This document shows positions 17,303 through 26,775 of a stretch of 64,000 bases of DNA, piece by piece. Each line of letters begins with the position of its first letter. Positions within the stretch are counted from its first letter, which is position 1. The DNA lies in NCBI RefSeq assembly GCF_001877035.1, contig NZ_CP015756.1, positions 673,001-737,000 of the forward strand, in the 5' to 3' direction. The notes beneath the pieces were generated by a model. It was not told the DNA's origin. It ran no database searches and saw only the letters and a list, made by a program, of their open reading frames with translations. Origin of the DNA: Clostridium estertheticum subsp. estertheticum. Lineage in GTDB: Bacteria > Bacillota > Clostridia > Clostridiales > Clostridiaceae. The position numbers and the translations under genes were made by a program.

Positions 17303-18031
17303 CTACTGTACTATATCTTTTTTGTTTATAACCAATGAACTTATAAAAGAAAATACTATTATATATATAACAGCAACTATTGCAAATAAAAATATACTGT
17401 GTGGACCGCTCTTATTTATGTAGGGCGCAGCATACATTCCTCCACCTGGCATAAAGTAAATTACATTCTCTTGTAATGGTATAAACAGCATACTAAGTAT
17501 AACAATTCCTATTCCTAAACCGATCATTGTACCACTATTATTAATAAGCAATGCAAGTAAACTTATCATAGCACAAAAGGACAGTAAAGGAAGTATTATA
17601 ATACCATAACATTTAATATTGAAAACAAGAGTTTTCAAAACATCTCCTTTTCCACCCAGTCCAAATGTAATAGTCCCTACAATATAGCTAAAAATAAAAC
17701 TAATAGCCATAAATATTATTGCATATAAAGCTATAAATAAAAGCTTTCCAATTATAAAATCACTTTTCTTTATAGTTGTCATCAAAGAAAATTTCATAGT
17801 TCCAAGGCTGTAGTCCTCAGTTAAAACTTCGGCTATAACAAGCACCATAAATATTGGTACTATAGGTTTCATCACTATGCCATCTAAAGTTGCCAGCGCA
17901 AAGTTATTTGCATTAATTCTATGACCAATTGTGCCCATGAGGATTATACTGAAGATTAATATAGCGCACAGTAAATAAAACTTTTTACTACTAAGCATTT
18001 TTATTATCTCATTTTTAAAAATCTTAAGCAT
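17303..18031 (-). CDS. ABC-2 type permease (BcrB/lantibiotic-immunity type)
   Basis: 242 residues with six membrane helices and the ABC2_membrane_5-like pattern EDYSLGTMKFSL after helix 2. It forms the membrane part of an ABC transporter with the ATPase encoded just upstream; the two genes overlap by 8 bases. Transporters of this build commonly protect against bacitracin or lantibiotics. The kinase and regulator genes that follow upstream on the same strand suggest induction by an extracellular peptide or drug; substrate is inferred only. Confidence 0.85.
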   Translation of the reverse strand: MLKIFKNEIIKMLSSKKFYLLCAILIFSIILMGTIGHRINANNFALATLDGIVMKPIVPIFMVLVIAEVLTEDYSLGTMKFSLMTTIKKSDFIIGKLLFIALYAIIFMAISFIFSYIVGTITFGLGGKGDVLKTLVFNIKCYGIIILPLLSFCAMISLLALLINNSGTMIGLGIGIVILSMLFIPLQENVIYFMPGGGMYAAPYINKSGPHSIFLFAIVAVIYIIVFSFISSLVINKKDIVQ

Positions 18032-18947
18032 ATTTTTTATCTCCTTCCATTAGATTTAAAAAGTAATCCTCCAAAGAGTTTTCCTTGCAGCTTATATTTT
18101 CAATATTTATTTCATTTGAAACTAGTAGCTTATTTATGTTCTGGAAATTACCCTTTTTAAGCCTAATTCTTATACCACTCTCAAATTTATCGATTTTCAT
18201 TGAAATGTCCATGGCTGTGAGAAGCCTTGCAGTCTTTTCCTCTTCCCTAGTATGAATCTCTATTATTTCCTCGTCAGTATTTAATAATTCGTCAACATAA
18301 CCTTGAACTCTTAGACAACCGTTTTCTATAATTCCTATTCTGTTACATACGGCTTGAATTTCACTCAATATATGAGATGACATCAGAAAGGTTACTCCAT
18401 ACTTTTTGGATAAATCGTGTATTAATTTTCTTATGTCTTTTATGCCCTGAGGATCTAATCCATTGGTAGGTTCATCTAGTATAACTATATTGGGATTGTT
18501 TAAAAAAGCTCTTGCAATTCCAAGCCTTTGTTTCATACCTAATGAATATTTTAAAACCTTTTTATTTGCGGCATCAGTCATATCCACCATTTCAAGCACT
18601 TCATTCACCCTCTCCTTTGGAAGTTCATAAAGATTAGCCATAAGAAGAAGATTTTTGTAACCTGATAATCCACCATAAAAACTTGGGGCTTCTACCATGG
18701 CACCTATCCTTTCAATAGCCTTTTCTCTTTGACTATGAACGTCATACCCGTTTATAATAACCTTTCCTGATGTAGGCTTTATGAGACCCATGATACTCTT
18801 TATAGTTGTACTTTTCCCCGCCCCATTTGGTCCAAGAAATCCATAAACATCTCCCTCATATACTGTAATGTTTAGATTATTCACCACTTTTTTACCCTTA
18901 TATTCTTTAGTTAAACCCTCTGTTTCTAATAAATGCTTTTGCGTCAT
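18024..18947 (-). CDS. ABC transporter ATPase (BcrA type)
   Basis: 307 residues. Walker A is GPNGAGKSTT, the signature is YSLGMKQRLGIAR, Walker B is IVILDEPTNGLD and the H-loop is LMSSHIL. The roughly 80-residue C-terminal extension is typical of BcrA-like drug-resistance ATPases. It energises the permease encoded by the overlapping downstream gene. GGAGCTGATTATAT precedes the ATG. About 190 bases separate it from the kinase gene behind it, with a hairpin terminator there, so it probably has its own promoter. Confidence 0.92.
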   Translation of the reverse strand: MTQKHLLETEGLTKEYKGKKVVNNLNITVYEGDVYGFLGPNGAGKSTTIKSIMGLIKPTSGKVIINGYDVHSQREKAIERIGAMVEAPSFYGGLSGYKNLLLMANLYELPKERVNEVLEMVDMTDAANKKVLKYSLGMKQRLGIARAFLNNPNIVILDEPTNGLDPQGIKDIRKLIHDLSKKYGVTFLMSSHILSEIQAVCNRIGIIENGCLRVQGYVDELLNTDEEIIEIHTREEEKTARLLTAMDISMKIDKFESGIRIRLKKGNFQNINKLLVSNEINIENISCKENSLEDYFLNLMEGDKKYA

Positions 18948-19112
18948 ATATAATCAGCTCCATTTCTACTTGATGATTATATATTACCAATCTTTTAGTA
19001 CTATATTGATTAGCTATTCCTAAGTGACATTTAATCCTTCATAAAAAAGCTTCTTTTTACGATAAGGCTTAAAAAATTAACGTTTACGAAAATTGAATAA
19101 ATTATCAAACGC

Positions 19113-19140
19113 AAAAAAACATCCACATAGGATGCTTTTT
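19113..19140 (-). terminator. Terminator after the LytTR-system kinase gene
   Basis: On the minus strand AAAAAAGCATCC, TATGT loop, GGATGTTTTTTT: a short stem followed by a run of seven T. It overlaps the stop codon of the kinase gene. Confidence 0.8.
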
Positions 19141-20479
19141 AAATATATTTTATCCACAATTCTTGAACAAACATCTTACCTTCTATGCTTGTATTTAAGA
19201 ATGCATTATGATATTTTTTATCTAAAATCTGTTTTACGCTATATAAACCTAATCCTCGTCTTTTCCCATTTGTGGAATAGCCTTCTTCATATATCTTATA
19301 AATCTTAGGTTTCTGCCCAAAAAAATTATTTTCAATAACTATGGTCACATAATTATCTTTGTTTACCAAGCAAACATAAAGCTTAGGATATTCACTTTTT
19401 TGTGCAGCTTCAATAGCATTATCTAGCAATATTCCTATGATTCTGCATAAATCCATTATATTCATAGCTATATTCTTTATATCTTCAATTATTTCCACTT
19501 TTATATCAATGTTAAGTCCTGCTGCCTTTATTAGCTTTGTAGATAGTATTGCTTTAAGGCCGTCTACCTTGATATATTTTAATTTATCAATATTGCTATT
19601 ACTCCAATTTATGTCCTTGTCCATGTCAATAATATTATCATAAAAAAACTCCCTTAATCCTTCTATATCAGCCTTATCTATGTATTCTTTAAGGGGGGTC
19701 AGCATATTCATATAATCGTGCTTAAATCTTCTGGTTTCTCCGTACATTTCCTCTATCATATTAGAATATTCCATTATTTCTTTTTTTTCCTCAATCTCTC
19801 TTTTAAGATTAACACTATATTCTAAGCTCTTGTCATAGTTATACACAATTATGGTTATAAGAATAATAACTACTAAAGGCAATGCTACTGGTATAAAGTT
19901 ACCTACAATAAAATCTACTTTCCCCTTATCTATTATGTGATAGCTCAAAATATACCACAGTCCAAATATCATCAAAGTTAAGGGTAGGCTAATAATTAAT
20001 ATAATTCTAAATCTTAATTTATCCGCTGTATGCTCATTATAGCCTTTTTTCCTTTTTACAGTGCTCTTTATTATTAAACAGCTTAAAATAACCACTGGTA
20101 ACAATATAATAAATTCTAAAAAGCTGTATCTTGGTGGTGGTATATTATATAAGCTTTTACCTGAAAAAGCATATACAAGAATGTATAGCGTATGAAATAA
20201 ATAAACCACATAAATTATTAGCAATGCTTTTATATTACTTCTATTATTTTTTAGCTGAAAAATAGTAATTATACAAAATGCAGGAAGAATGATTGAATAA
20301 GAACCAGTACTAATGAATATTCCTATTATAAAAGATATAAAAAAACATTTTCTTATCTCTTTTTTCCTTATTAATTCCTTATTTAAAATATATATAGAAA
20401 TGCAACATAAAATGCTAATAAGTATGGAAGGTATAATCAGAGAACTTAAAATTACAATTATAGAAGATTCAAATATCAT
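19139..20479 (-). CDS. Sensor histidine kinase, GHKL/AgrC type
   Basis: 446 residues with about six membrane helices in the first 210 residues, a coiled coil (REIEEKKEIMEYSNMIEEMY) and the phospho-acceptor region TRRFKHDYMNML with the conserved His. The GHKL ATPase domain follows, with N box GILLDNAIEAA and G box RRGLGLYSVKQIL. This is the AgrC/NatK class, which typically senses peptides or drugs at the membrane and phosphorylates a LytTR regulator. The start codon overlaps the regulator stop by 4 bases. Confidence 0.9.
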   Translation of the reverse strand: MIFESSIIVILSSLIIPSILISILCCISIYILNKELIRKKEIRKCFFISFIIGIFISTGSYSIILPAFCIITIFQLKNNRSNIKALLIIYVVYLFHTLYILVYAFSGKSLYNIPPPRYSFLEFIILLPVVILSCLIIKSTVKRKKGYNEHTADKLRFRIILIISLPLTLMIFGLWYILSYHIIDKGKVDFIVGNFIPVALPLVVIILITIIVYNYDKSLEYSVNLKREIEEKKEIMEYSNMIEEMYGETRRFKHDYMNMLTPLKEYIDKADIEGLREFFYDNIIDMDKDINWSNSNIDKLKYIKVDGLKAILSTKLIKAAGLNIDIKVEIIEDIKNIAMNIMDLCRIIGILLDNAIEAAQKSEYPKLYVCLVNKDNYVTIVIENNFFGQKPKIYKIYEEGYSTNGKRRGLGLYSVKQILDKKYHNAFLNTSIEGKMFVQELWIKYI

Positions 20480-21195
20480 GCTAAAAGCCCCTTCATGTAT
20501 CTAAAGGAAACATAACATTCTTCTCCATTTTCCATTATTATTTTATTATTTTTCTTGTCCACTTCTTTTATTTTATCCTTATTAACAATATAAGACTTAT
20601 GACACCTGTAAAAGTTTGGAGTAAGCTTTTCCTTAATATCTTTTAGATTACCATAAAAGGCAAATCGCCTATCTTCCTCATGAACACATATCTTATGAGC
20701 CACTACTGTAGTTTCAATAAATAAAATGTCAAAAAGCTTTATATTTATTATTCTTGATTCATCTTTTATGGATATGTATCCATTTTTATTTTCTGATTTA
20801 TAATAAGTGTTATAAGCCTTTAAAATGCAGCTGTTAACCCTATGCTTAAAATCTTCATCATCCTTTATTACATAATCCATAGCCTCCACCTTATATTTGA
20901 ATGCCAAATAGCTCATCTCTAAATGAGTTGTGACAAATATAATAAAGCCTAGTGAATCCATTTCCCTTATAGTCTCGCCTAGCCTTATGCCATTTATATT
21001 GTTTTTCAAATCTACATCTAAAAAATATATACTTGTGTTTTGATTTTTTTGTACGTAGCTTATCACTTCTTCAGGATTCGCTGTGCAAACTGCTACTTCC
21101 AAGCTTAACTCTTCTCTTAAAATAGTATTTTCTATAAGATTGTTTAGCTTGCCTCTATGGACCGCATTATCTTCACAAATTATTACCTTAAGCAT
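20476..21195 (-). CDS. LytTR-family response regulator (AgrA type)
   Basis: 239 residues. The ATG at 21195 is chosen because AAGGAG sits 8 bases before it; a longer frame starts seven codons upstream. The receiver domain contains IICEDN and the phospho-acceptor Asp in YFLDVDL. The C-terminal LytTR DNA-binding domain (about 135-235) has FYRCHKSYIVN and the YVSFRY end typical of AgrA/NatR. It is coupled to the kinase gene by a 4-base overlap. Likely targets are the adjacent BcrAB-like transporter genes (inference). Confidence 0.93.
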   Translation of the reverse strand: MLKVIICEDNAVHRGKLNNLIENTILREELSLEVAVCTANPEEVISYVQKNQNTSIYFLDVDLKNNINGIRLGETIREMDSLGFIIFVTTHLEMSYLAFKYKVEAMDYVIKDDEDFKHRVNSCILKAYNTYYKSENKNGYISIKDESRIINIKLFDILFIETTVVAHKICVHEEDRRFAFYGNLKDIKEKLTPNFYRCHKSYIVNKDKIKEVDKKNNKIIMENGEECYVSFRYMKGLLA

Positions 21196-21359
21196 AACAT
21201 TTCTCCTTAAGGTCATTGATATATTTCATACATCATGCCTTTTACCTTTATTATATCATTAGCAAATATAAACTTCCAGTTTATGTTATGACCCCAATGG
21301 ACCTAACAATACGAATTTTATAAGTATTCTTAATGCAGCCTTTCTTATCTTAGTTGATA

Positions 21360-21386
21360 AAGGGCGCCCACAAAATGGACGCCCTT
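21360..21386 (-). terminator. Hairpin after the RpiB-like gene
   Basis: AAGGGCGCCCA / TGGACGCCCTT, 11-bp stem with one mismatch and a 5-base loop. On the minus strand it is followed by TTTATC. It lies 27 bases beyond the stop codon of the RpiB-like gene. Confidence 0.7.
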
Positions 21387-21413
21387 CACTTATATAGAAA
21401 TATTTTAATTATG

Positions 21414-21884
21414 TTATATTTCGGAGAGCTTTTTCAAATGCTTTTCTGAAATTTCGTTTATTTTGTCCACTCGTAATTTATATTTTTTAGTGTCAACAAG
21501 AAAATCTGTAGTTAACCAGGTATTTACGATTTCAAGTGCTATCCCTGAACCAATTATTTTTGCGCCAATACAAAGGACATTTGTATTAGAATGTAATCGT
21601 GCTAATTTTGCACAAAATGGATCTTGACAAACAGCAGCATATAAACCATATATTTTGTTAGCAATTAAAGCACTTCCGTACCCGACTCCGTCAATAAAAA
21701 TTCCTCTATCAGCTTCACCATTAGCAACAGCTAAGGATGCGGGATAGACAAAATCTGACAAATCACTGGCTTCTTCATTATATGTTCCATAATCTTGAAC
21801 CTCATATCCTTTTGTTTCTAAAAATGTTTTTATCTCTTGTTTTAAAGCAAATCCAGAATGATCACTTGCAATAGCAATTTCCAT
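21414..21884 (-). CDS. rpiB: RpiB/LacAB-family sugar-phosphate isomerase with Asp at the Cys position
   Basis: 156 residues from ATG 21884; GGAGG 11 bases upstream overlaps a longer frame whose first ATG is part of the ribosome binding site. Conserved features are IASDHSGFALK (phosphate site), NKIYGLYAAVC and RLHSNTN with the acid/base His. In E. coli RpiB the proton-transferring residue is Cys66 in ICGTGVG. Here the loop reads IDGVGYG, so Asp65 replaces it. Family members without this Cys often act on other sugar phosphates such as erythrulose or allose derivatives. The symbol marks the family, not a proven ribose-5-phosphate isomerase. Confidence 0.8.
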   Translation of the reverse strand: MEIAIASDHSGFALKQEIKTFLETKGYEVQDYGTYNEEASDLSDFVYPASLAVANGEADRGIFIDGVGYGSALIANKIYGLYAAVCQDPFCAKLARLHSNTNVLCIGAKIIGSGIALEIVNTWLTTDFLVDTKKYKLRVDKINEISEKHLKKLSEI

Positions 21885-22051
21885 ATTCAATATAACCTCC
21901 ATTTTGTTTCTAGTTTAATCAATATTAACATTTGTGAACTTCAAAAGTAAAGTAATGATTTAGAGTTTGAAATTTATACCATTATATTTTGCTACTTAAG
22001 AACGTCTTTATACTCAATTTCACGAATAGTGCGATAAAAGCTAACTTTGTG

Positions 22052-22080
22052 TTGAATTAATATATTATAAATGTTAAAAT
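22052..22080 (+). promoter_or_regulatory. Sigma-A promoter of sstT
   Basis: TTGAAT, 17-base spacer, TAAAAT, about 55 bases before the ribosome binding site GGAGGGG of sstT. Confidence 0.6.
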
Positions 22081-22144
22081 GAATTATTATATACACTAAA
22101 CTTGCATTATTTCGTTATTATTAATTATTGGAGGGGAAATTATT

Positions 22145-23377
22145 TTGAAAAAATTAATTAAACAGTGGAATCAAGTAAGCCTAGTATTACGAATAATTAT
22201 TGGCTTAGCTGTTGGTATTTTCTTAGCTTTAGCGATTCCTGAGCAAGCGAAATTCGTCATTATTTTTGGTTCTTTATTTGTTGGTGCATTGAAATCAATT
22301 GCGCCTATATTGGTGTTTTTCTTAATCATGTCTGCCATATCCAAGCATAAGAGTGGGCATCAAACTAATATGAAATCAATTATCGTTCTTTATCTTTTAG
22401 GAACATTTTTGGCCGGATTTACAGCGGTTGTTGTAAGCTTTATCTTCCCAGTAACACTTACACTTGCAATGGCTAGAGGTGGTTTGACACCACCTGGAGG
22501 TGTCGTAGAGGTTCTTAAAGCATTACTAATGAACGTTGTTGATAATCCAGTAAAGGCACTTTTTAATGCCAACTACATTGGCATATTGTCTTGGGCGTTA
22601 GTTCTTGGCGCTGCTTTAAAAAATGCGCCGGATACTACAAAAACGATGATTACTAATTTTTCAGATGCAGTAACTCAAATAGTTAAATGGGTTATAGACT
22701 TTGCGCCACTTGGAATCATGGGTCTTGTATTTGAGGCGATTTCTACAACTGGAATGAAGGTTTTAGCTAGCTATGGGCATTTACTTGCAGTTTTGATTGG
22801 ATGTATGCTTTTTGTGGCTCTTGTTGTCAATCCAATTATTGTTTACATTTATATTCGAAAGAACCCATTCCCACTTGTGTTGATGTGCTTAAGAGAAAGT
22901 GGTATTACAGCATTCTTTACACGTAGTTCAGCTGCAAACATTCCTGTAAATATGAGATTGTGTGAAAAACTAGGTTTAGATAAGGATACGTATTCTGTAT
23001 CTATTCCATTAGGATCTACCATTAATATGGCTGGAGCAGCAGTTACGATTTCTGTTTTAACACTTGCAGCAGTTACAACACTTGGAATTAAAGTGGATCT
23101 GCCTACAGCATTTATCCTTAGTGTATTGTCAGCAGTATGTGCTTGCGGTGCTTCAGGAGTGGCTGGTGGATCGCTGCTCCTAATTCCTCTAGCATGTAGC
23201 TTATTTGGCATACCAAATGATATTGCTATGAAGGTAGTTGGTGTAGGGTTTATCGTAGGTGTTTTACAAGACTCTTGTGAAACGGCACTTAATTCATCTA
23301 CGGATGTACTTTTCACAGCAGCAGCTGAATTTGCGAAGATGCGTAAAGAAGGAAAAGAGATTATTATTAATAAATAA
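22145..23377 (+). CDS. sstT: Serine/threonine:sodium symporter SstT
   Basis: 410 residues, TTG start with GGAGGGG upstream. It belongs to the dicarboxylate/amino acid:cation symporter (DAACS) family. The hallmark segments are [12 protein letters not shown] (serine-rich re-entrant loop HP1), [14 protein letters not shown] (broken helix TM7) and [15 protein letters not shown] (HP2). The overall pattern matches SstT rather than GltP/DctA. It imports Ser and Thr with Na+ across the cytoplasmic membrane. It is transcribed divergently from the RpiB-like gene and ends at a perfect hairpin terminator. Confidence 0.94.
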   Translation: MKKLIKQWNQVSLVLRIIIGLAVGIFLALAIPEQAKFVIIFGSLFVGALKSIAPILVFFLIMSAISKHKSGHQTNMKSIIVLYLLGTFLAGFTAVVVSFIFPVTLTLAMARGGLTPPGGVVEVLKALLMNVVDNPVKALFNANYIGILSWALVLGAALKNAPDTTKTMITNFSDAVTQIVKWVIDFAPLGIMGLVFEAISTTGMKVLASYGHLLAVLIGCMLFVALVVNPIIVYIYIRKNPFPLVLMCLRESGITAFFTRSSAANIPVNMRLCEKLGLDKDTYSVSIPLGSTINMAGAAVTISVLTLAAVTTLGIKVDLPTAFILSVLSAVCACGASGVAGGSLLLIPLACSLFGIPNDIAMKVVGVGFIVGVLQDSCETALNSSTDVLFTAAAEFAKMRKEGKEIIINK

Positions 23378-23460
23378 AACACTATATGAAGTCACATTTA
23401 AGGTTTAAATTAATTAAACCTTAGAATATAATTTGAAGAGTATAAAATAATATAATGCAA

Positions 23461-23502
23461 AAAAAACAGTTAGATAATTTTTAAATTATCTAACTGTTTT
23501 TT
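23461..23502. terminator. Strong terminator after sstT
   Basis: Perfect 20-bp inverted repeat (AAAAAACAGTTAGATAATTT and its complement) around a TT centre, with T runs on both strands. It can serve sstT and the convergent rubredoxin-like gene. Confidence 0.92.
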
Positions 23503-23576
23503 CATTTTTATACTATTATTCTGAGAATTATTAATAAAACTTAACAAATTCTCCAACAGGCTTTTTATAGCTTATT

Positions 23577-23906
23577 TTACCACTTACCTAAACTCATATG
23601 GCCTGCAAGTTCAGCTTTTGATCTTTGTTTTATAGTCCAAGCTTCATTTTTAGCTTGTGTAAAAGCTGATACACATTTAGGATCAAGATTATCGTCTATT
23701 CCTTCTTGACTAAGGAATGCTATTTTTTCAGCGAGCGCTATGATTTCAATATGAATATCATTTGATTTATTTGAACGGTAAATTTTTTCAGAAGCTTCAC
23801 TGCTTAACTCTTCAAATTTATTTTCATCTACACCACATTTAGGACATTTTACTGGAGCACCCTCACTTACATATCCACAAACAGTACATTTAAATAATTT
23901 TTTCAT
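23577..23906 (-). CDS. Rubredoxin-like iron protein with helical C-terminal domain
   Basis: 109 residues with GGAGGTATAAAT before the ATG. The N-terminus is a rubredoxin-type Fe(Cys)4 knuckle pair (CTVCG at 7-11 and CPKCG at about 21-25), as in the tail of rubrerythrin. The remaining 75 residues are helical with no EXXH diiron motif, so it is not a rubrerythrin. Probably a small cytoplasmic electron carrier in redox or oxygen defence. A 16-bp perfect palindrome lies 26 bases upstream of the start, and the same site precedes the flavin-reductase gene at 58393-59328, implying shared control. Confidence 0.8.
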   Translation of the reverse strand: MKKLFKCTVCGYVSEGAPVKCPKCGVDENKFEELSSEASEKIYRSNKSNDIHIEIIALAEKIAFLSQEGIDDNLDPKCVSAFTQAKNEAWTIKQRSKAELAGHMSLGKW

Positions 23907-23931
23907 ATTTATACCTCCATTTGAATTATTG

Positions 23932-23947
23932 ATAGTGTTAACACTAT
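23932..23947. promoter_or_regulatory. Palindromic operator, rubredoxin-like gene
   Basis: ATAGTGTTAACACTAT, perfect 16-bp palindrome, embedded in GATAGTGTTAACACTATA and followed by CTTGTTTTATTTAT. The palindrome and most of that flank recur at 59352-59381 upstream of another redox gene in the same orientation. Confidence 0.75.
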
Positions 23948-24282
23948 ACTTGTTTTATTTATAAAACGATTACTTTATAGTTCCTATCTACTGCTATACT
24001 AATATATTATTAATAATATAGCAACATATTTTATCAATCACATTTTTATTAGTCATAATTTGAAAACAATTAGGGATTATAAGATTATTATGGGAATAAC
24101 TAAGCAATTTATGCTTATTACTAATATCTACTATAATACTATATTTTATTTCGGGATTGAAATTTAAAGATATTGCAAATCTTAAAAAAAAATAGTATAA
24201 ACTATGTTGGAGTGGATTACTATTAATGGAACTCTGCCAACACTGTAATGAATTATGGGGATATGATAAATGAATATTTAGT
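23948..24282. other. AT-rich gap with a truncated zinc-ribbon ORF
   Basis: About 335 bases. Apart from the likely promoter of the rubredoxin-like gene, the only coding signal is a 15-codon ORF at 24226-24273 (listed separately). Nothing else is evident. Confidence 0.5.
24226..24273 (+). pseudogene. Possible start of a broken zinc-ribbon gene
   Basis: ATG followed by MELCQHCNELWGYDK and a TGA. The CQxCNxxWxxxx pattern is how the TIGR04104 (cxxc_20_cxxc) family of small zinc-ribbon proteins begins, but the second CxxC is absent. A weak GGAG lies 13 bases upstream. It is too short to be sure. Confidence 0.35.
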
Positions 24283-25578
24283 TTATTGATAATTTACTGC
24301 AGAAGTAAATTTCTGTATAAAAGGAGTTCCGCTTGTGGATATAAGATCTATGGTCGAAATGGCAACCTGTAAGGCAGAGCGTGTTTCGTAATTAGATCCA
24401 TTTTTAATACTATATCCTGAAAAGCTGTGAATCATATAATGAGTATTCTTATATTTGCCAAGGTACATCATTACATGTCCCTCTAAAAATAGTGAAGCAC
24501 CTGGTTTTAGTTTATCCATTAAGGAGTATCGGTTTTTTAGTGAATTATTTTTTTTGAATTTAATAGAATTTTTTTTATTAGCAAAACTATTTTCTTGTTG
24601 TTCAGCATTGCGTGGAAGTAAGAGTCCGAAACATTTATAAATCGTTAGTATAAAGCTAGAACAGTCTTTTCCGGAAAATTTATCTCCCCAATCATAGGGT
24701 GTATCGATAAATTTAAGAGCTTGATTTATTATGTTATACCTTGTATATGGAAGGTTTCCATTTATAATGTCCTCAGTGTTATCTATAGTAGCATTTTTAA
24801 ATATAAGGTTGCCACTGATATCACTTGTTGGATATTTTATAACATAATTATCCATCATATTAGATTGATTATGGTTTAATAAGAATAGCTTAGTACCCAT
24901 TCCACATTTTATAGTTATTGGGGTGGAGTCCTTTTCATTAATAGTTAAAGTAGTTTCTTTGGCAATAACCATTAAAAATTCTTTGCTTTTAGAATAATTT
25001 GAAATTTGTTTTTTATTTTTGGCTAATGCTATATCATTACTTTTAACCCAACCGAAATAATTGTAATTTTTTACAAAATACCATTTTTTATCTAGACTCT
25101 TATGGAGTATTAGAACTGGCTCGAAGGGAAAGCAACTTGTCTCTTGAAACCTATCAAAGTTATTTATTTTACTATGCTCTAAAGACGAAAAAATCGGGCT
25201 TTCTATGGGGAAACTTCTCACTGAAGTCTTTTTTATGCTTATACCGTACTCAATAGTAGTATAATCATTTATTTTATCTAAATTTGTATTGCGTATAATT
25301 TCTTCAAAGTAATCAGTGGGGATTAACTTCCCATTAGAATCAAACATATCTTTAGTGAATAGTTTATATGATTGTATGAGATCAATGAGAGGTTTAGAAG
25401 CTATAGTATCACCTTCATTAGCTAAATCATATAAAGAAGGTATTATAGATTTAAGATTATTATTGAATTTTTCAATTTCATCTATAGAAAGTATTATTTC
25501 TGTAGCGTCAGTAAGATCATGCATCCAAAAGGATGCGGAATACATAATAGTTGGGAATATATAGTCATCCTTATACAT
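24283..25578 (-). CDS. NlpC/P60 peptidase with SH3 domain (YkfC-like)
   Basis: 431 residues, no signal peptide seen. An N-terminal alpha-helical region (about 1-110) is followed by SH3-like segments (about 110-270, YFVKNYNYFGWVKSNDIAL). The C-terminal NlpC/P60 cysteine peptidase domain has Cys306 in GKDCSSF, His368 in GHVMMYLG and His384 in MIHSFSG. This matches the arrangement of gamma-D-glutamyl-L-diamino acid endopeptidases such as YkfC, which cleave recycled wall peptides in the cytoplasm. It stands alone, with its own upstream gap. Peptide substrate is inferred. Confidence 0.82.
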   Translation of the reverse strand: MYKDDYIFPTIMYSASFWMHDLTDATEIILSIDEIEKFNNNLKSIIPSLYDLANEGDTIASKPLIDLIQSYKLFTKDMFDSNGKLIPTDYFEEIIRNTNLDKINDYTTIEYGISIKKTSVRSFPIESPIFSSLEHSKINNFDRFQETSCFPFEPVLILHKSLDKKWYFVKNYNYFGWVKSNDIALAKNKKQISNYSKSKEFLMVIAKETTLTINEKDSTPITIKCGMGTKLFLLNHNQSNMMDNYVIKYPTSDISGNLIFKNATIDNTEDIINGNLPYTRYNIINQALKFIDTPYDWGDKFSGKDCSSFILTIYKCFGLLLPRNAEQQENSFANKKNSIKFKKNNSLKNRYSLMDKLKPGASLFLEGHVMMYLGKYKNTHYMIHSFSGYSIKNGSNYETRSALQVAISTIDLISTSGTPFIQKFTSAVNYQ

Positions 25579-25878
25579 AAATACACCTCACTAGTTACAG
25601 AATCATTTACATTATAATACTAATTTTGAATATAATCCATATAAAAGATGCGGTAACGTATTGCAATTGCCAGGGCCATCCCTAAATTAGAAAATATTGG
25701 TGAAGATTTATAATAAAATATGGTATACTATGATAAATATAGTTGAAAAATTATGAATAAAGTAAATTGAAATCTGAATAGTAGGATTACAGCGTTTTCG
25801 TATTATCTTATAATTTATAGTTATATTTTATTTATTAGAAATTGTATAAAAAGATATACATATTAAAGGAGTGTTAAA
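25579..25878. other. Intergenic region between divergent genes
   Basis: About 300 bases of AT-rich DNA that should hold promoters for the NlpC/P60 gene and the zinc-ribbon membrane protein gene. No coding or RNA signal is seen. Confidence 0.5.
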
Positions 25879-26694
25879 ATGAAACATTGCATAAAATGCA
25901 ACACAGAACTGGCAGACAAAAGTAAATACTGCAATGAATGTGGAAAAAACCAATCGACAGATGAGTATGACAATCAAGATAGTTATGATGAGCGAGAGGA
26001 TAATTACACAAGAAGTCCTGTATATAACACTAAGCCAGAGTATAGGGAAAACTCGGATTACGGAGATGCTAATAACTTTAATGCAAAACGTAAACATAGT
26101 CCAATATTAATAATATGCTTAATAGTAACAGTAATAGTAATAGTAGGAGGAGTTGTTGCACTTGGTTTATTGTCAGCTCATAAATATACATCAGATGATC
26201 TTAAATATCAGGATATACCGGCTTCAACTAAAAGTGTTACTCCCGAAGTAACTAAAACTGAACCAGCTAAAACAGCTAAATCAGCTATAGTAGGAAAATT
26301 ACATCAGAAAGTTATTGTTCCGGATATTCGGTATGGAACATATGAAATTGAAATTAACAGTATTACATTAACAACAGAAAGAAATAAATATAGCAAGGTT
26401 AAACCAGTAGAAGTGTATAAGGTTAATTATACCTACAAATTATTGTCTAGTGGAACTTCAACACATGGTTTATACGTATCTAGTTTTGCTTCATTTGACA
26501 GCACCGGAGAGTCAGGAGAAGGTTATCCAGGCGGGACTGGTGATTACCCTAAGCCATTAACTATTATAGGGACTAAATGTTCAGCAGATACATTTGTAGC
26601 AGTTAAAAATAAAAGTTCTTTCATAAATTTAGTTTTAGACTATAGTGTGACTAATGATAGCGGACATATGATATTTAAAATACCAACTAAATAA
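25879..26694 (+). CDS. Zinc-ribbon membrane protein with extracellular DUF4352-like domain
   Basis: 271 residues. It starts with a zinc ribbon (CIKCNTELADKSKYCNECG, two CxxC pairs, residues 4-22), then an acidic Tyr/Asn-rich linker and one membrane helix (about 76-97, LIICLIVTVIVIVGGVVALG). A Thr/Ala/Lys-rich spacer leads to an extracellular beta domain (about 135-270) that resembles DUF4352/immunoglobulin-like folds. Such zinc_ribbon_2 proteins are common in clostridia and their function is not known. AAAGGAGTG precedes the ATG, and a terminator follows. Confidence 0.8.
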   Translation: MKHCIKCNTELADKSKYCNECGKNQSTDEYDNQDSYDEREDNYTRSPVYNTKPEYRENSDYGDANNFNAKRKHSPILIICLIVTVIVIVGGVVALGLLSAHKYTSDDLKYQDIPASTKSVTPEVTKTEPAKTAKSAIVGKLHQKVIVPDIRYGTYEIEINSITLTTERNKYSKVKPVEVYKVNYTYKLLSSGTSTHGLYVSSFASFDSTGESGEGYPGGTGDYPKPLTIIGTKCSADTFVAVKNKSSFINLVLDYSVTNDSGHMIFKIPTK

Positions 26695-26709
26695 TTGATT
26701 AATTAATGC

Positions 26710-26735
26710 AAGGGCTAAATTTAGATTTAGCCCTT
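26710..26735. terminator. Terminator between zinc-ribbon gene and orphan kinase gene
   Basis: Perfect 11-bp stem AAGGGCTAAAT / ATTTAGCCCTT with a TTAG loop, between two convergent genes. Confidence 0.8.
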
Positions 26736-26775
26736 ACACTAATTTAATCATATTTTTTCTACTTAACGTCTTGAA

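Noticed and set aside
22849-23382. 177-codon ORF antisense to sstT
   Set aside because: It lies inside the well-supported symporter gene on the opposite strand.
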